From positions 13,326,221 to 13,390,220 of the forward strand of contig OZ023181.1 in the NCBI GenBank assembly GCA_963995505.1: a stretch of 64,000 nucleotides of DNA, in the 5' to 3' direction. Shown one piece after another: positions 49,261 to 60,815 of this stretch; positions within the stretch are counted from its first letter, which is position 1; each line of letters opens with the position of its first letter. The position numbers and the translations under genes are program-made. This DNA is from Hypericum androsaemum (lineage: Eukaryota > Streptophyta > Magnoliopsida > Malpighiales > Hypericaceae). The notes under the pieces were generated by a model. That model saw nothing but the letters and a program-made list of their open reading frames with translations, did not search any database and was not told where the DNA came from.

Positions 49261-52200
49261 TTTCTTACCTTTTCTTTCCTTTTCTTGCCTTTTCTTGCCT
49301 TATCTTGCCTTTCATTACCTTTTCTTGCCTTTTCTTACCTTTTCATGTCTTTTCTTTCCTTATCTTGCCTTTTCCTTGCCTTTTATTGCCTTATCTTGCC
49401 TTTTCCTTTCCTTTTCTTTCCTTTTCTTTCCTTATTTTGCCTTTTCTTACATTTTCTTTCCTTTTCATGCCTTTTCCTTACCTTTTCTTTCCTTAACTTT
49501 CCTTTTCTTACCTTTTCCTTGCCTTTTCTTTCCTTTTCTTTCATTTTCTTGTCTTTTCATGCCTTTTCTTGCCTTATCTTTCCTTTTCTTGCCATTTCAT
49601 GCCTTTTCCATACCTTTTCTTTCCTTTCATTTCCTTTTATTTCCTTTTCCTTGCCTTTTCTTGCCTTATCTTGCCTTTTCTTGCCATATCTTGTCTTTTC
49701 TTTCCTTTTCTTGCCATTTCTTGCCATTTCTTGCCTTATCTTGCCTTTTCTTGCCTTATCTTGCCTTTTCTTGCCTTCTCTTGCCTTTTCTTTCCTTTTC
49801 ATGCCTTTCCTTGCCTTTTCTTTCCTTTTCTTACCTTTTAATGCTTTTTCCGTGCCTTTTCTTGCCTTATCTTCCTTTTTCTTGCAATTTCTTACATTTC
49901 CTTACCTTTTCATGCCTTTTCCATGCCTTTTCTTGCCTTTTCCTTGATTTATCCCTGCCTTCTCTTGTCTTTTCTTTCCTTATCTTACCTTTTCACATCT
50001 TTTCCTTGCCTTTTATTGCCTTATCTTGCCTTTTCCTTGCCTTTTCTTACCTTTTCTTACCATTTCCTTACCTTTACATGCCTTTTCCATGCCTTTTCTT
50101 ACCTTTTCCTTGCCTTATCGCTGCCTTTTCTTGCCTTATCTTGCCTTTTCTTGCATTTTCCTTGCCCTTTCTTTCCTTATCTTGCCTTTTCATGAATTTT
50201 CTTGCCTTATCTTTCCTTATCTTGCCTTTTCATGCCTTTTCCATGCCTTTTCTTTCCTTTTCGTGCCTTATCATTCCTTATCTTGCCTTTTCTTGCCTTT
50301 TCCTTGCCCTTTCTTTCCTTTTCTTGCCTTTTCATGCCTTATCTTCCCTTTTCATGCCTTTTCCATGCCTTTTCTTGCCTTTTTGTTGCCTCATCTTGCC
50401 TTATCTAGCCTTATCTTTCCTTTTCTTGCCTTATCTTGCCTTTTCTTGCATTTTCCTTGCTTTTTCATGCCTTTTCCATGCCTTTTCTTTCCTTATCTTG
50501 CCTTTTCTTGCCTTTTCCTTGCCTTTTCCTTGCATTTTCTTTCCTTTTCTTGCCTCATCTTGCCTTTTCTTGCCTCTTCCTTGCCTTTTCTTACCTTTTC
50601 ATCCCTTTTCTTGCCTTTTCTTTCCTTTTCTCGCCTTTTCTTTCCTTTTCTTGCCATTTCTTGCCTTTTCTTGCCTTTTCTTTTCTTTTCTTGCCTTTTC
50701 TTTCCTTTTCTTGCCTTTTCTTACCTTATCTTTCCTTTTCTTTCCTTTTCATGCCTTTTCCATGCCTTATCTTGCCTTTTCTTGCCATTTCTTGCCTTTT
50801 CTTGCCTTATCTTTCCTTACCTTTACTTATCTTTCCTTTTCTTGCCTTTTCTTGCCTTATCTGGCCTTTTCTTTCCTTTTTTTGCCTATTCTTTCCTTTT
50901 CTTGCCTTTTCTTACCTTTTCTTACCTTATCTTTCCTTTTCTTTTCTTTTCTTGCTTTTTCCATGCCTTATCTTGCCCCTTGTTGCCAATTATTTCCTTT
51001 TCTTGCCTTTTCCCTACCTTTTCTTGCCTTTTCTTTCCTTTGCTTGCCTTTTCTTGCCATTTCTTGCCTTATCTTTCCTTTTCTTTCCTTATCTTCCCTT
51101 TTCTTGCCATTTCTTGCAATTTCCTTGCCTTTTCCATGCCTTTTATTTCCTTATCTTATCTTTTCTTGTCTTTTCCTTGCCTTTTTCTTGCCTTTTCTTG
51201 CTGTTTTCCTTGCTTTTTCTATCCTTTTCATGTATTTTCATGCCTTTTCCTTGCCTCATCTTGTCTTACCTTGCCATTTCTGGCCACATCTTGCCTTTCC
51301 TTGCCTTTTCTTGCCTATCTTGCCTTTTTCTTGCCTTTTCTTGCATTATCTGGCCTTTTTATTTCCTTTTCTTCCCTTTTCTTCCCTTTTCTTTCCTTAT
51401 CTTGCCTTTTTTTGCCTTATCTTGCCTTATTTTACATTTTCCTTGCCTTTTCATTCTTTTTCCTTGCCTTTGCTTTCCTTTTCTTGCCTTTTCATTTCTT
51501 TTCCTTGCCCTTTCTTTCCTTTTCAAGCCTTTTCTTGCCTTTTCTTGACTTTTCTTGCCTTTTCTTTCCATTTCTTTCCTTTTCTTGCCTTATCTGTCCT
51601 TATCTTGCCTTTTCCTTGCCCTTTCTTTCCTTTTCTTGCCTTTTCTTGCCTTATCTGTCCTTATCTTGCCTTTTCCTTTTCTTTCCTTTTCATGCCTTTT
51701 CCATGCCTTTTCTTTCCTATTCTTTCCTTTTCTTTCCTTTTCTTGCCTTCTCTTCCCTTATCTTTCCTTTTCTTGCCTTTTCATGCCTTTTCTATACCTT
51801 TTCTTGCATTTTCTTTCCTTTTCCTGTCCTTTTCTTGCCTTATCTTGCCTTATCTTCCTTTTTCTTTCCTTATCTTGCCTTATCTTGCCTTTTCTTACCT
51901 TTTATGCCTTTTCTTACATTTTCTTTCCTTTCCTCGTTCTTTCTTTCCTTTTCTTGCCATTTCTTACCTTTTCTTTCCTTTTCTTTTCTTTTCTTGCCTT
52001 TTCTTTCCTTTTCTTGCCTTTTCTTACCTTATCTTTCCTTTTCTTTCCTTTTCATGCCTTTTCCATGCCTTATCTTGCCTTTTCTTGCCATTTCTTTCCT
52101 TTTCTTGCCATATCTTTCCTTACCTTTCCTTATCTTTCCTTTTCTTGCCTTTTCTTGCCTAATCTTGCCTTTTCTTTCCTTTTTTTGCCTATTCTTTCCT

Positions 52201-52729
52201 TTTCTTGCCTTTTCTTACCTTATCTTTCCTTTTCTTGCTTTTCCCATGCCTTATCTTGCCTTTTCTTGCCAATTCTTTCCTTTTCTTGCCTTTTCTTTCC
52301 TTTGCTTGCCTTTTCTTGCCCTTTCTTGCCTTATCTTTCCTTTTCTTTCCTTATCTTTCCTTTTCTTGCTATTTCTTGCAATTTCCTTGCCTTTTTATGC
52401 CTTTTCCAAGCCTTTTATTTCCTTATCTTGTCTTTTCCTTGCCTTTTTCTTTTCTTTTCTTGCTTTATCTTGCTGTTTTCTTTGCTTTTTCTTTCCTTTT
52501 CATGTATTTTCATGCCTTTTCTTGCCTTTTCCTTGCCTCATCTTGCCTTACCTTGCCTATTCTAGCCTCATCTTCCCTTTTCTTGCCTACCTTGGCTATT
52601 TCTTGCCTTTTCTTGCCTTATCTTGCCTTTTTATTTCCTTTTCTTCTCTTTTCTTTCCTTATCTTGCCTTTTTTTCCTTTTCTTGCCTTATTTTGCCTTT
52701 TCCTTGCCTTTTCATTCTTTTTCATGCCT

Positions 52730-53460
52730 TTTCCATGCCTTTCCTTATCGTGCCTTTTCTTACCTTTTCCTTGCCTTTTCCTTGCCTTTTCTTTCCTTTT
52801 CTTGCCTTATCTTGCCTTTCCTTGCCTCTTCCTTGCGTTTTCTTACCTTTTTTTATCTTTTCATGCCTTATCTTTCCTTTTCTTTCCTTTTGATGCCTTT
52901 TCCATGCCTTTTCTTGCCTATTCTTTCCTTTTCTTTCCTTTTCTTACCTTCTCTTCCCTTATCTTTCTTTTTCTTGCCTTTTCATGCCTTTTCTATACCT
53001 TTTCTTGCCTTTTCTTTCCTTTTCCTGGCCTTTTCTTGCCTTATCTTGCCTTTTCCGTGCCTTATCTTGCCTTATCATTTTTTTTCTTGCCTTATCTTGC
53101 CTTTTCTTACCTTTTCATGCCTTTTCTTGCCTATTCTTTTCTTTTCTCACCTTTTCTTTCCTTTTCTTACCATTTCTTGCCTTTTCTTGCCTTTTCTTTT
53201 CTTTTCTTGCCTTTTCTTGCCTTTTCTTTCCTTTTCCATGCCTTATCTTGCCTTTTCTTGCCATTTCTTTCCTTTTATTGCCTTATCTTTCCTTACCTTT
53301 CCTTATCTTTCCTTTTCTTGCCTTTTCCTGCCTTTTCCTTGCCTTTTCTTGACTTTTCTTGCCTTTTCTTTCCTTATCTTGCCTTTTCCATGCCCTTTCT
53401 TTCCTTTTCTTGCCTTTTCTTGCCTTATCGTTTCTTTTCTTACCTTTTCATGCCTTTTCT
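52730..53460 (+). repeat. Displaced copy of about 46.98-47.7 kb
   Basis: A join near 52,735 links a cattctttttcatgcc context to ccttatcgtgcc. After it the sequence follows 47.0-47.6 kb with a 5,744-bp shift (tcatttttttt at 47,331/53,075), including ttttccgtgcc and gcctattcttttc. By the next B landmark the shift has fallen to 5,023, so a large deletion separates the two. Confidence 0.7.
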
Positions 53461-54812
53461 TACCTTTTCTTGCCTTATCCTAGCCTTTTCTTTCTGTTTC
53501 TTGCCTTATCTTGACTTTTCTTGCCTTTTCCTTGCCCTTTCTTTCCTTTTCTTGCCTTTTCGTGCCATTTCTTGCCTTATCTTTCCTTTTCTTTCCTTTT
53601 CATGCCTTTTCCATGCCTTTTCTTTCATTTTCCTTGCCTCATCTTGCCTTACCTTGCCTTTTCTAGCCTCATCTTACCTTACCTTGCCTTTTCTTGCCTT
53701 ATCTTGTCTTTTCCTTGCCTTTCCTTGCCTTATCTTGCCTTTTCCTTTCCTTTTCTTTTCTTTTCTTGCTTTTTCCATGCCTTTTCTTGCCAATTATTTC
53801 CTTTTCTTGCCTTTTCCCTACCTTTTCTTGCCTTTTCTTTCCTTTGCTTGCCTTTTCTTGCCTTTTCTTGCCTTATCTTTCCTTTTCTTTCCTTATCTTT
53901 CCTTTTCTTTCCCTTTCTTGCAATTTCCTTGCCTTTTCCATGCCTTTTATTTCCTTATCTTAAATTTTCTTATCTTTTCCTTGCCTTTTTCTTTTCTTTT
54001 CTTCCCTTTTCTTGCTATTTTCCTTGCTTTTTCTATCCTTTTCATGTATTTTCATGCCTTTTCCTGGCCTCATCTTGCCTTACCTTGCCATTTTTGGCCT
54101 CATCTTGCCTTTCCTTGCCTTTTCTTGCCTATCTTGCCTTTTTCTTGCCTTTTCTTGCCTTATCTTGCCTTTTTATTTCCTTTTCTTGCCTTTTCCTTGC
54201 CATTTCTTTCCTTTTCTTGCGTTTTTGTGCCATTTCTTGCCTTATCTTTCCTTTTCTTGCCTTTTCATGCCTTTTCCACGCCTTTTCTTGCATTTTCCTT
54301 GCCTCATCTTGCCTTACCTTGCCTTTTCTAGCCTCATCTTACCTTACCTTGCCTTTTCTTGCCTTATCTTGCCTTTTCCTTGCCTTTTCTTGCCTTATCT
54401 TGCCTTTTCCTTTCCTTTTCTTGCCTTTTCTTGCCTTATTTTGCCTTTTCTTACATTTTCTTTCCTTTTCATGCCTTTTCCTTGCCTTTTCTTTCCTTAA
54501 CTTTCCTTTTCTTACCTTTTCCTTGCCTTTTCTTTCCTTTTCTTTCCTTTTCCTTGCCTTATCTTTCCTTTTCTTGCCTTTTCATGCCTTTTCCATGCCT
54601 TTTCTTTCCTTTTATTTATTTTTCTTTCTTTTTCCTTGCCTTTTCTTGCCATATCTTGCATTTTCTTTCCTTTTCTTGCCATATCTTGCCTTTTCTTTCC
54701 TGTTCTTGCCATTTCTTGTCTTTTCCTTGCCTTTTCTTGCCTTATCTTGCCTTTTCTTTCCTTTTCTTGCCTTTTCTTGCCTTATCTTGCCTTTCATTAC
54801 CTTTTCTAGTCA

Positions 54813-56552
54813 TTTCTTGCCTTATCTTGCCTTTTCTTTCCTTTGCTTGCTTTTTCTTGTCCTTTCTTGCCAATTCTTTCCTTTTCTTGCAATTTCCTTG
54901 CCTTTTTATGCCTTTTCCAAACCTTTTATTTCCTTATCTTGTCTTTTCCTTGCCTTTTTCTTTTCTTTTCTTGCCTTATCTTACTATTTTCCTTGCTATT
55001 TTCTTTCCTTTTCATGTATTTTCATGCCTTTTCTTGCATTTTCCTTGCCTCATCTTGCCTTACCTTGCCTATTCTAGCCTCATCTTGCCTTTCCTTGCCT
55101 TTTCTTGCCTACCTTGGTTTTTTCTTGCCTTTTCTTGCCTTATCTTGCCTTTTTATTTCCTTTTCTTCCCTTTTCTTTCCTTATCTTGCCTTTTTTGCCT
55201 TATCTTGCCTTATTTTGCCTTTTCCTTGCCTTTTCTTTCTTTTTCCTTGCCTTTTCTTGCCTTTTCATTCCTTTTCCTTGCCCTTTCTTTCCTTTTCATG
55301 CCTTTTCCTTGCCTTTTCTTGACTTTTCTTGCCTTTTCTTTCCTTTTCTTTCCATTTCTTGCCTTATCTGTCTTTATCTTGCCTTTTCCTTGCCCTTACT
55401 TTCCTTTTCTTGCCTTTTCTTGCCTTATCTTTCCTTTTCTTACCTTTTCATGCCTTTTCTTGCCTTTTCTTGCCTTTTCCTAGCCTTTTCTTAAAGTTTC
55501 TTGCCTTATCTTGACTTTTCTTGCCTTTTCCTTGCCCTTTCTATCCTTTTCTTGCCTTTTCGTGCCATTTCTTGCCCTATCTTTCCTTTTCTTGCCTTTT
55601 CATGCCTTTTCTTGCATTTTCCTTGCCTCATCTTGCCTTACCTTGTCTTTTCTAGACTCATCTTACCTTACCTTGCCTTATCTTGCCTTTTCCTTGCCTT
55701 TTCTTTCCTTTTCTGCCTTTTTTCTTTCCTTTTCCTTGCATTTTCTTGCCTTTTCTTTCCTTTTCTTTCCTTTTCTTGCCTTTTCTTGCCTTATTTTGCC
55801 TTTTCTTACATTTTCTTTCCTTTTCATGCCTTTTCCTTGCCTTTTCTTTCCTTAACTTTCCTTTTCTTACCTTTTCCTTGCCTTTTCTTACCTTTTCTTT
55901 CCTTTTCCTTGCCTTTTCTTTCATTTTCTTGACTTTTCATGCCTTATCTTTCCTTTTCTTGCCTTTTCATGCCTTTTCCATGCCTTTTCTTGTCTTTTCT
56001 TGCCTTTTCCTTGCCTTTTCTTACCTTATCTTGCCTTTTCATGCCTTTTCTTTCCTTTTCTTGCCTTTTTCTTGCCTTTGGTTACCTTTTCTTACCTTTT
56101 CTTTCCTTTTCTTGCCTTTTCCTTACTTTTTCTTGCCTTATCTTGCCTTTTCATGCCTTTTCTTTAACTTTTCTTGCCTTTCGTGCTTTTTCCTTGTCTT
56201 TTCCTTGCCTTTTCTTACCTCATATTTCCTTTTCTTGCCTTTCCTTACCTTTTCTTGCCTTATATTGCCTTATCTTGCCTTTTCTTGCCTTATCTTGTCT
56301 TTTCCTTGCCTTTTCTTACCTCATCTTTCCTTTTCTTTCCTTTCCTTGCCTTATCTTTCCTTTTTTTGCCTTTTCATTCCTTTTCCTTTCCTTTTCTTGC
56401 GATTTCAATCCTTTTCTTGCCTTTTCTTGACTTTTCTTTCCTTTGCTTGCATTTTCCTTGACTTTTCTTGCCTTTTCTTTCCTTTTCTTGCCTTATCTTG
56501 CTTTTTCTTGCCTTTTCCTTGCTTTTTCATGCCTTTTCCATGCCTTTTCTTT
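54813..56552 (+). repeat. Second copy of the 22.7-kb superunit: J2-equivalent part
   Basis: From 54,813 the sequence matches 32,127 onward (shift 22,686). Upstream, 54,812 is A where 32,126 is C, and the context changes to a ctttcattaccttttc type. Landmarks are A 55,493 and ggttacc 56,080. It shares the J2-specific ctatcc and ctagactcat. Differences from J2 include ttttccttgcc for ttttccatgcc near 55,688, and absence of the short deletion J2 has near 33,070. Confidence 0.85.
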
Positions 56553-59500
56553 CCTTTTCTTGCCTTTTCCTTCCTTTTCCTTGCCCTTTCTTTCCTTTTC
56601 ATGCCTTTTCATGTCTTTTCCTTGCCTTTTCTTGACTTTTCTTGCCTTATCTGTCCTTATCTTGCCTTTTCCTTGCCCTTTCTTTCCCTTTCTTGCCTTT
56701 TCTAGCCTTATCTTTCCTTTTCTTACCTTTTCATGCCTTTTCTTGCCTTTTCCTAGCCTTTTCTTTCTGTTTCTTGCCTTATCTTGACTTTTCTTGCCTT
56801 TTCCTTGCCATTTCTTTCCTTTTCTTGCCTTTTCGTGCCATTTCTTGCCTTATCTTTCCTTTTCTTGCCTTTTCATGCATTTTCCATGCCTTTTCTTGCA
56901 TTTTCCTTCCCTCATCTTTCCTTACCTTGCCTTTTCTAGCCTCGTCTTACCTTACCTTGCCTTTTCTTGCCTTATCTTGCCTTTTCCTTGCCTTTTATTG
57001 CCTTATCTTGCCTTTTCCTTTCCTTTCCTTTCCTTTTCTTGCCTTTTTTCTTTCATTTTCCTTGCCTTTTCTTGCCTTTTCTTTCCTTTTCTTGCCTTTT
57101 CTTGCCTTTTCTTGCCTTATTTTGCATTTTCTTACATTTTCTTTCCTTTTCATGCCTTTTCTTTCCTTAACTTTCCTTTTCTTACCTTTTCCTTGCCTTT
57201 TCTTTCCTTTTCTTTCCTTTTCCTTGCCTTTTCTTTCATTTTCTTGTCTTTATATGGGTTTTCTTGCCTTATCTTTCCTTTTCTTGCCTTTTCATGCCTT
57301 TTCCATGCCTTTTCTTTCCTTTTATTTCCTTTTCTTTCCTTTTCCTTGCCTTTTCTTGCCTTATCTTGCCTTTTCTTGCCATATCTTGCCTTTTCTTTCC
57401 TTTTCTTGCCATTTCTTGCCATTTCTTGCCTTATCTTGCCTTATCTTGCCTTTTCTTGCCTTATCTTGCCTTATCATGCCTTTTCTTGCCTTATCTTGCC
57501 TTTTCTTTCCTTTTCAAGCCTTTCCTTGCCTTTTCTTTCCTTTTCTTGCCTTTTCACGCCTTTTCCTTGCATTTTCTTGCCTTATCTTCCATTTTCTTAC
57601 AATTTCTTACATTTCCATGCCTTTTCATGCCTTTTCCATGCCTTTTCTTGCCTTATCCCTGCCTTTTCTTGTCTTTTCTTTCCTTATCTTGCCTTTTCTT
57701 GCCTTATCTTGCCTTATCTTGCCTTATCTTTCTTTTTCATGCCTTTCCTTGACTTTTCTTTCATTTTCTTGCCTTTTCACATCTTTTCCTTGCCTTTTAT
57801 TGCCTTATCTTGCCTTTTCCTTGCCTTTTCTTACCTTTTCTTACCATTTCCTTGCCTTTTCATGCCTATTCCATGCCTTTTCTTGCCTTTTCCTTGACTT
57901 ATCCCTACCTTTTCTTGCCGTTTCTTTCCTTATCTTGCCTTTTCGTGCATTTTCCTTGCCATTTCTTTCCTTTTCTTGCCTTTTCATGCATTTTCTTGCC
58001 TTATCTTTCCTTTTCTTGCCTTTACATGCCTTTTCCATGCCTTTTCTTTCCTTTTCGTGCCTTATCATTCCTTATCTTGCCTTTTCTTGCCTTTTCCTTG
58101 CACTTTCTTTCCTTTTCTTGCTTTTTCATGCCTTATCTTCCCTTTTCATGCCTTTTCCATGCCTTTTCTTGCCTTTTTGTTGCCTCATCTTACCTTATCT
58201 AGCCTTATCTTTCCTTTTCTTGCCTTATCTTGCCTTTTCCTTGCTTTTTCATGCCTTTTCCATGCCTTTTCTTTCCTTATCTTGCCTTTTCTTGCCTTTT
58301 CCTTGCCTTTTCCTTGCCTTTTCTTTCCTTTTCTTGCCTTATCTTGCCTTTCCTTGCCTTTTCTTACCTTTTTTTTTTATCTTTTCATGCCTTATCTTTC
58401 CTTTTCTTTCCTTTTCATGCCTTTTCCATGCCTTTTCTTTCCTATTCTTTCCTTTTCTTTCCTTTTCTTGCCTTCTCTTCCCTTATCTTTCCTTTTCTTG
58501 CCTTTTCATGCCTTTTCTATACCTTTTCTTGCATTTTCTTTCCTTTTCCTGGCCTTTTCTTGCCTTATCTTGCCTTTTTCGTGCCTTATCTTGCCTTATC
58601 TTTCTTTTTCTTGCCTTATCTTGCCTTATCTTGCCTTTTCTTACCTTTTCATGCCTTTTCTAGCCTTTTCTTTCCTTTCCTCGACTTTTCTTTCCTTTTC
58701 TTTCCTTTTCTTGCCATTTCTTACCTTTTCTTTCCTTTTCTTTTCTTTTCTTGCCTTTTTTGCCTTTTCTTTCCTTTTCTTGCCTTTTCTTACCTTATCT
58801 TTCCTTTTCTTTCCTTTTCATGCCTTTTCCATGCCTTATCTTGCCTTTTCTTGCCATTTCTTTCCTTTTCTTGCCATATCTTTCCTTACCTTTCCTTATC
58901 TTTCCTTTTCTTGCCTTTTCTTGCCTGATCTTGCCTTTTCTTTTTTTTTTGCCTATTCTTTCCTTTTCTTGCCTTTTCTTACCTTATCTTTCCTTTTCTT
59001 GCTTTTTCAATGCCTTATCTTGCCTTTTCTTGCCAATTCTTTCCTTTTCTTGCCTTTTCTTTCCTTTGCTTGCCTTTTCTTGTCCTTTCTTGCCTTATCT
59101 TGCCTTTTCTTTCCTTTGCTTGCTTTTTCTTGTCCTTTCTTGCCAATTCTTTCCTTTTCTTGCAATTTCCTTGCCTTTTTATGCCTTTTCCAAACCTTTT
59201 ATTTCCTTATCTTGTCTTTTCCTTGCCTTTTTCTTTTCTTTTCTTGCCTTATCTTACTATTTTCCTTGCTATTATCTTTCCTTTTCATGTATTTTCATGC
59301 CTTTTCTTGCATTTTCCTTGCCTCATCTTGCCTTACCTTGCCTATTCTAGCCTCATCTTGCCTTTCCTTGCCTTTTCTTGCCTACCTTGGTTTTTTCTTG
59401 CCTTTTCTTGCCTTATCTTGCCTTTTTATTTCCTTTTCTTCCCTTTTCTTTCCTTATCTTGCCTTTTTTGCCTTATCTTGCCTTATTTTGCCTTTTCCTT

Positions 59501-60815
59501 GCCTTTTCTTTCTTTTTCCTTGCCTTTTCATTCCTTTTCCTTGCCCTTTCTTTCCTTTTCATGCCCTTTCCTTGCCTTTTCTTGACTTTTCTTGCCTTTT
59601 CTTTCCTTTTCTTTCCATTTCTTGCCTTTTCTGTCTTTATCTTGCCTTTTCCTTGCCCTTACTTTCCTTTTCTTGCCTTTTCTTGCCTTATCTTTCCTTT
59701 TCTTACCTTTTCATGCCTTTTCTTGCCTTTTCTTGCCTTTTCCTAGCCTTTTCTTAAAGTTTCTTGCCTTATCTTGACTTTTCTTGCCTTTTCCTTGCCC
59801 TTTCTTTCCTTTTCTTGCCTTTTCGTGCCATTTCTTGCCCTATCTTTCCTTTTCTTGCCTTTTCATGCCTTTTCTTGCATTTTCCTTGCCTCATCTTACC
59901 TTACCTTGCCTTTTCTAGCCTCATCTTACCTTACCTTGCCTTATCTTGCCTTTTCCTTGCCTTTTCTTTCCTTTTCTGCCTTTTTTCTTTCCTTTTCCTT
60001 GCATTTTCTTGCCTTTTCTTTCCTTTTCTTTCCTTTTTTTGCCTTTTCTTGCCTTATTTTGCCTTTTCTTACATTTTCTTTCCTTTTCATGCCTTTTCCT
60101 TGCCTTTTCTTTCCTTAACTTTCCTTTTCTTACCTTTTCCTTGCCTTTTCTTACCTTTTCTTTCCTTTTCCTTGCCTTTTCTTTCATTTTCTTGACTTTT
60201 CATGCCTTATCTTTCCTTTTCTTGCCTTTTCATGCCTTTTCCATGCCTTTTCTTGTCTTTTCTTGCCTTTTCCTTGCCTTTTCTTACCTTATCTTGCCTT
60301 TTCATGCGTTTTCTTTCCTTTTCTTGCCTTTTTCTTGCCTTTGGTTACCTTTTCTTACCTTTTCTTTCCTTTTCTTGCCTTTTCCTTACTTTTTCTTGCC
60401 TTATCTTGCCTTTTCATGCCTTTTCTTTAACTTTTCTTGCCTTTCGTGCCTTTTCCTTGTCTTTTCCTTGCCTTTTCTTACCTCATCTTTCCTTTTCTTG
60501 CCTTTCCTTACCTTTTCTTGCCTTATATTGCCTTATCTTGCCTTTTCTTGCCTTATCTTGTCTTTTCCTTGCCTTTTCTTACCTCATCTTTCCTTTTCTT
60601 TCCTTTCCTTGCCTTATCTTTCCTTTTTTTGCCTTTTCATTCCTTTTCCTTTCCTTTTCTTGCGATTTCAATCCTTTTCTTGCCTTTTCTTGACTTTTCT
60701 TTCCTTTGCTTGCATTTTCCTTGACTTTTCTTGCCTTTTCTTTCCTTTTCTTGCCTTATCTTGCTTTTTCTTGCCTTTTCCTTGCTTTTTCATGCCTTTT
60801 CCATGCCTTTTCTTT
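56553..60815 (+). repeat. Second copy of the 22.7-kb superunit: J3-equivalent unit
   Basis: A 4,263-bp unit matching J3 at shifts of 22,689 (left) and 22,678 (right). Landmarks are B 56,766, tatatggg 57,256, A 59,756 and ggttacc 60,343. It carries the J3-specific short ccatgcc...ttatccc form, the ttgccgtttc variant, cttgccttttttgcc near 58,750 and catgcgttttc near 60,303. Private changes are ccttcc for cattcc near 56,569 and an 11-T run near 58,940. Confidence 0.87.

Larger units (their letters stand above)
47691..54812 (+). repeat. Rearranged mosaic of HOR fragments
   Basis: Decamer satellite in which landmarks are out of the usual order: only two B landmarks (48,470, 53,493), no A landmark, no ggttacc, and catgcc where catggg would be expected (near 49,558). 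It is built from pieces of other blocks: a 1-kb duplication at 47.7-49.3 kb, a copy of 46.98-47.7 kb at 52.73-53.46 kb, and stretches like J units around 51.6-52.7 kb. The longest + strand open frames (955 codons at 49,295-52,162 and 50,026-52,893) lie here and are repeat artefacts. Confidence 0.65.

Noticed and set aside
49295..52162. 955-codon open frame on the + strand, and hundreds of similar overlapping frames across the window
   Set aside because: The monomer lacks stops, all three frames give the same LPFLAFSCLF-like cycle, frames overlap each other throughout, and starts are just catgcc variants. There is no domain, codon bias or conserved start.
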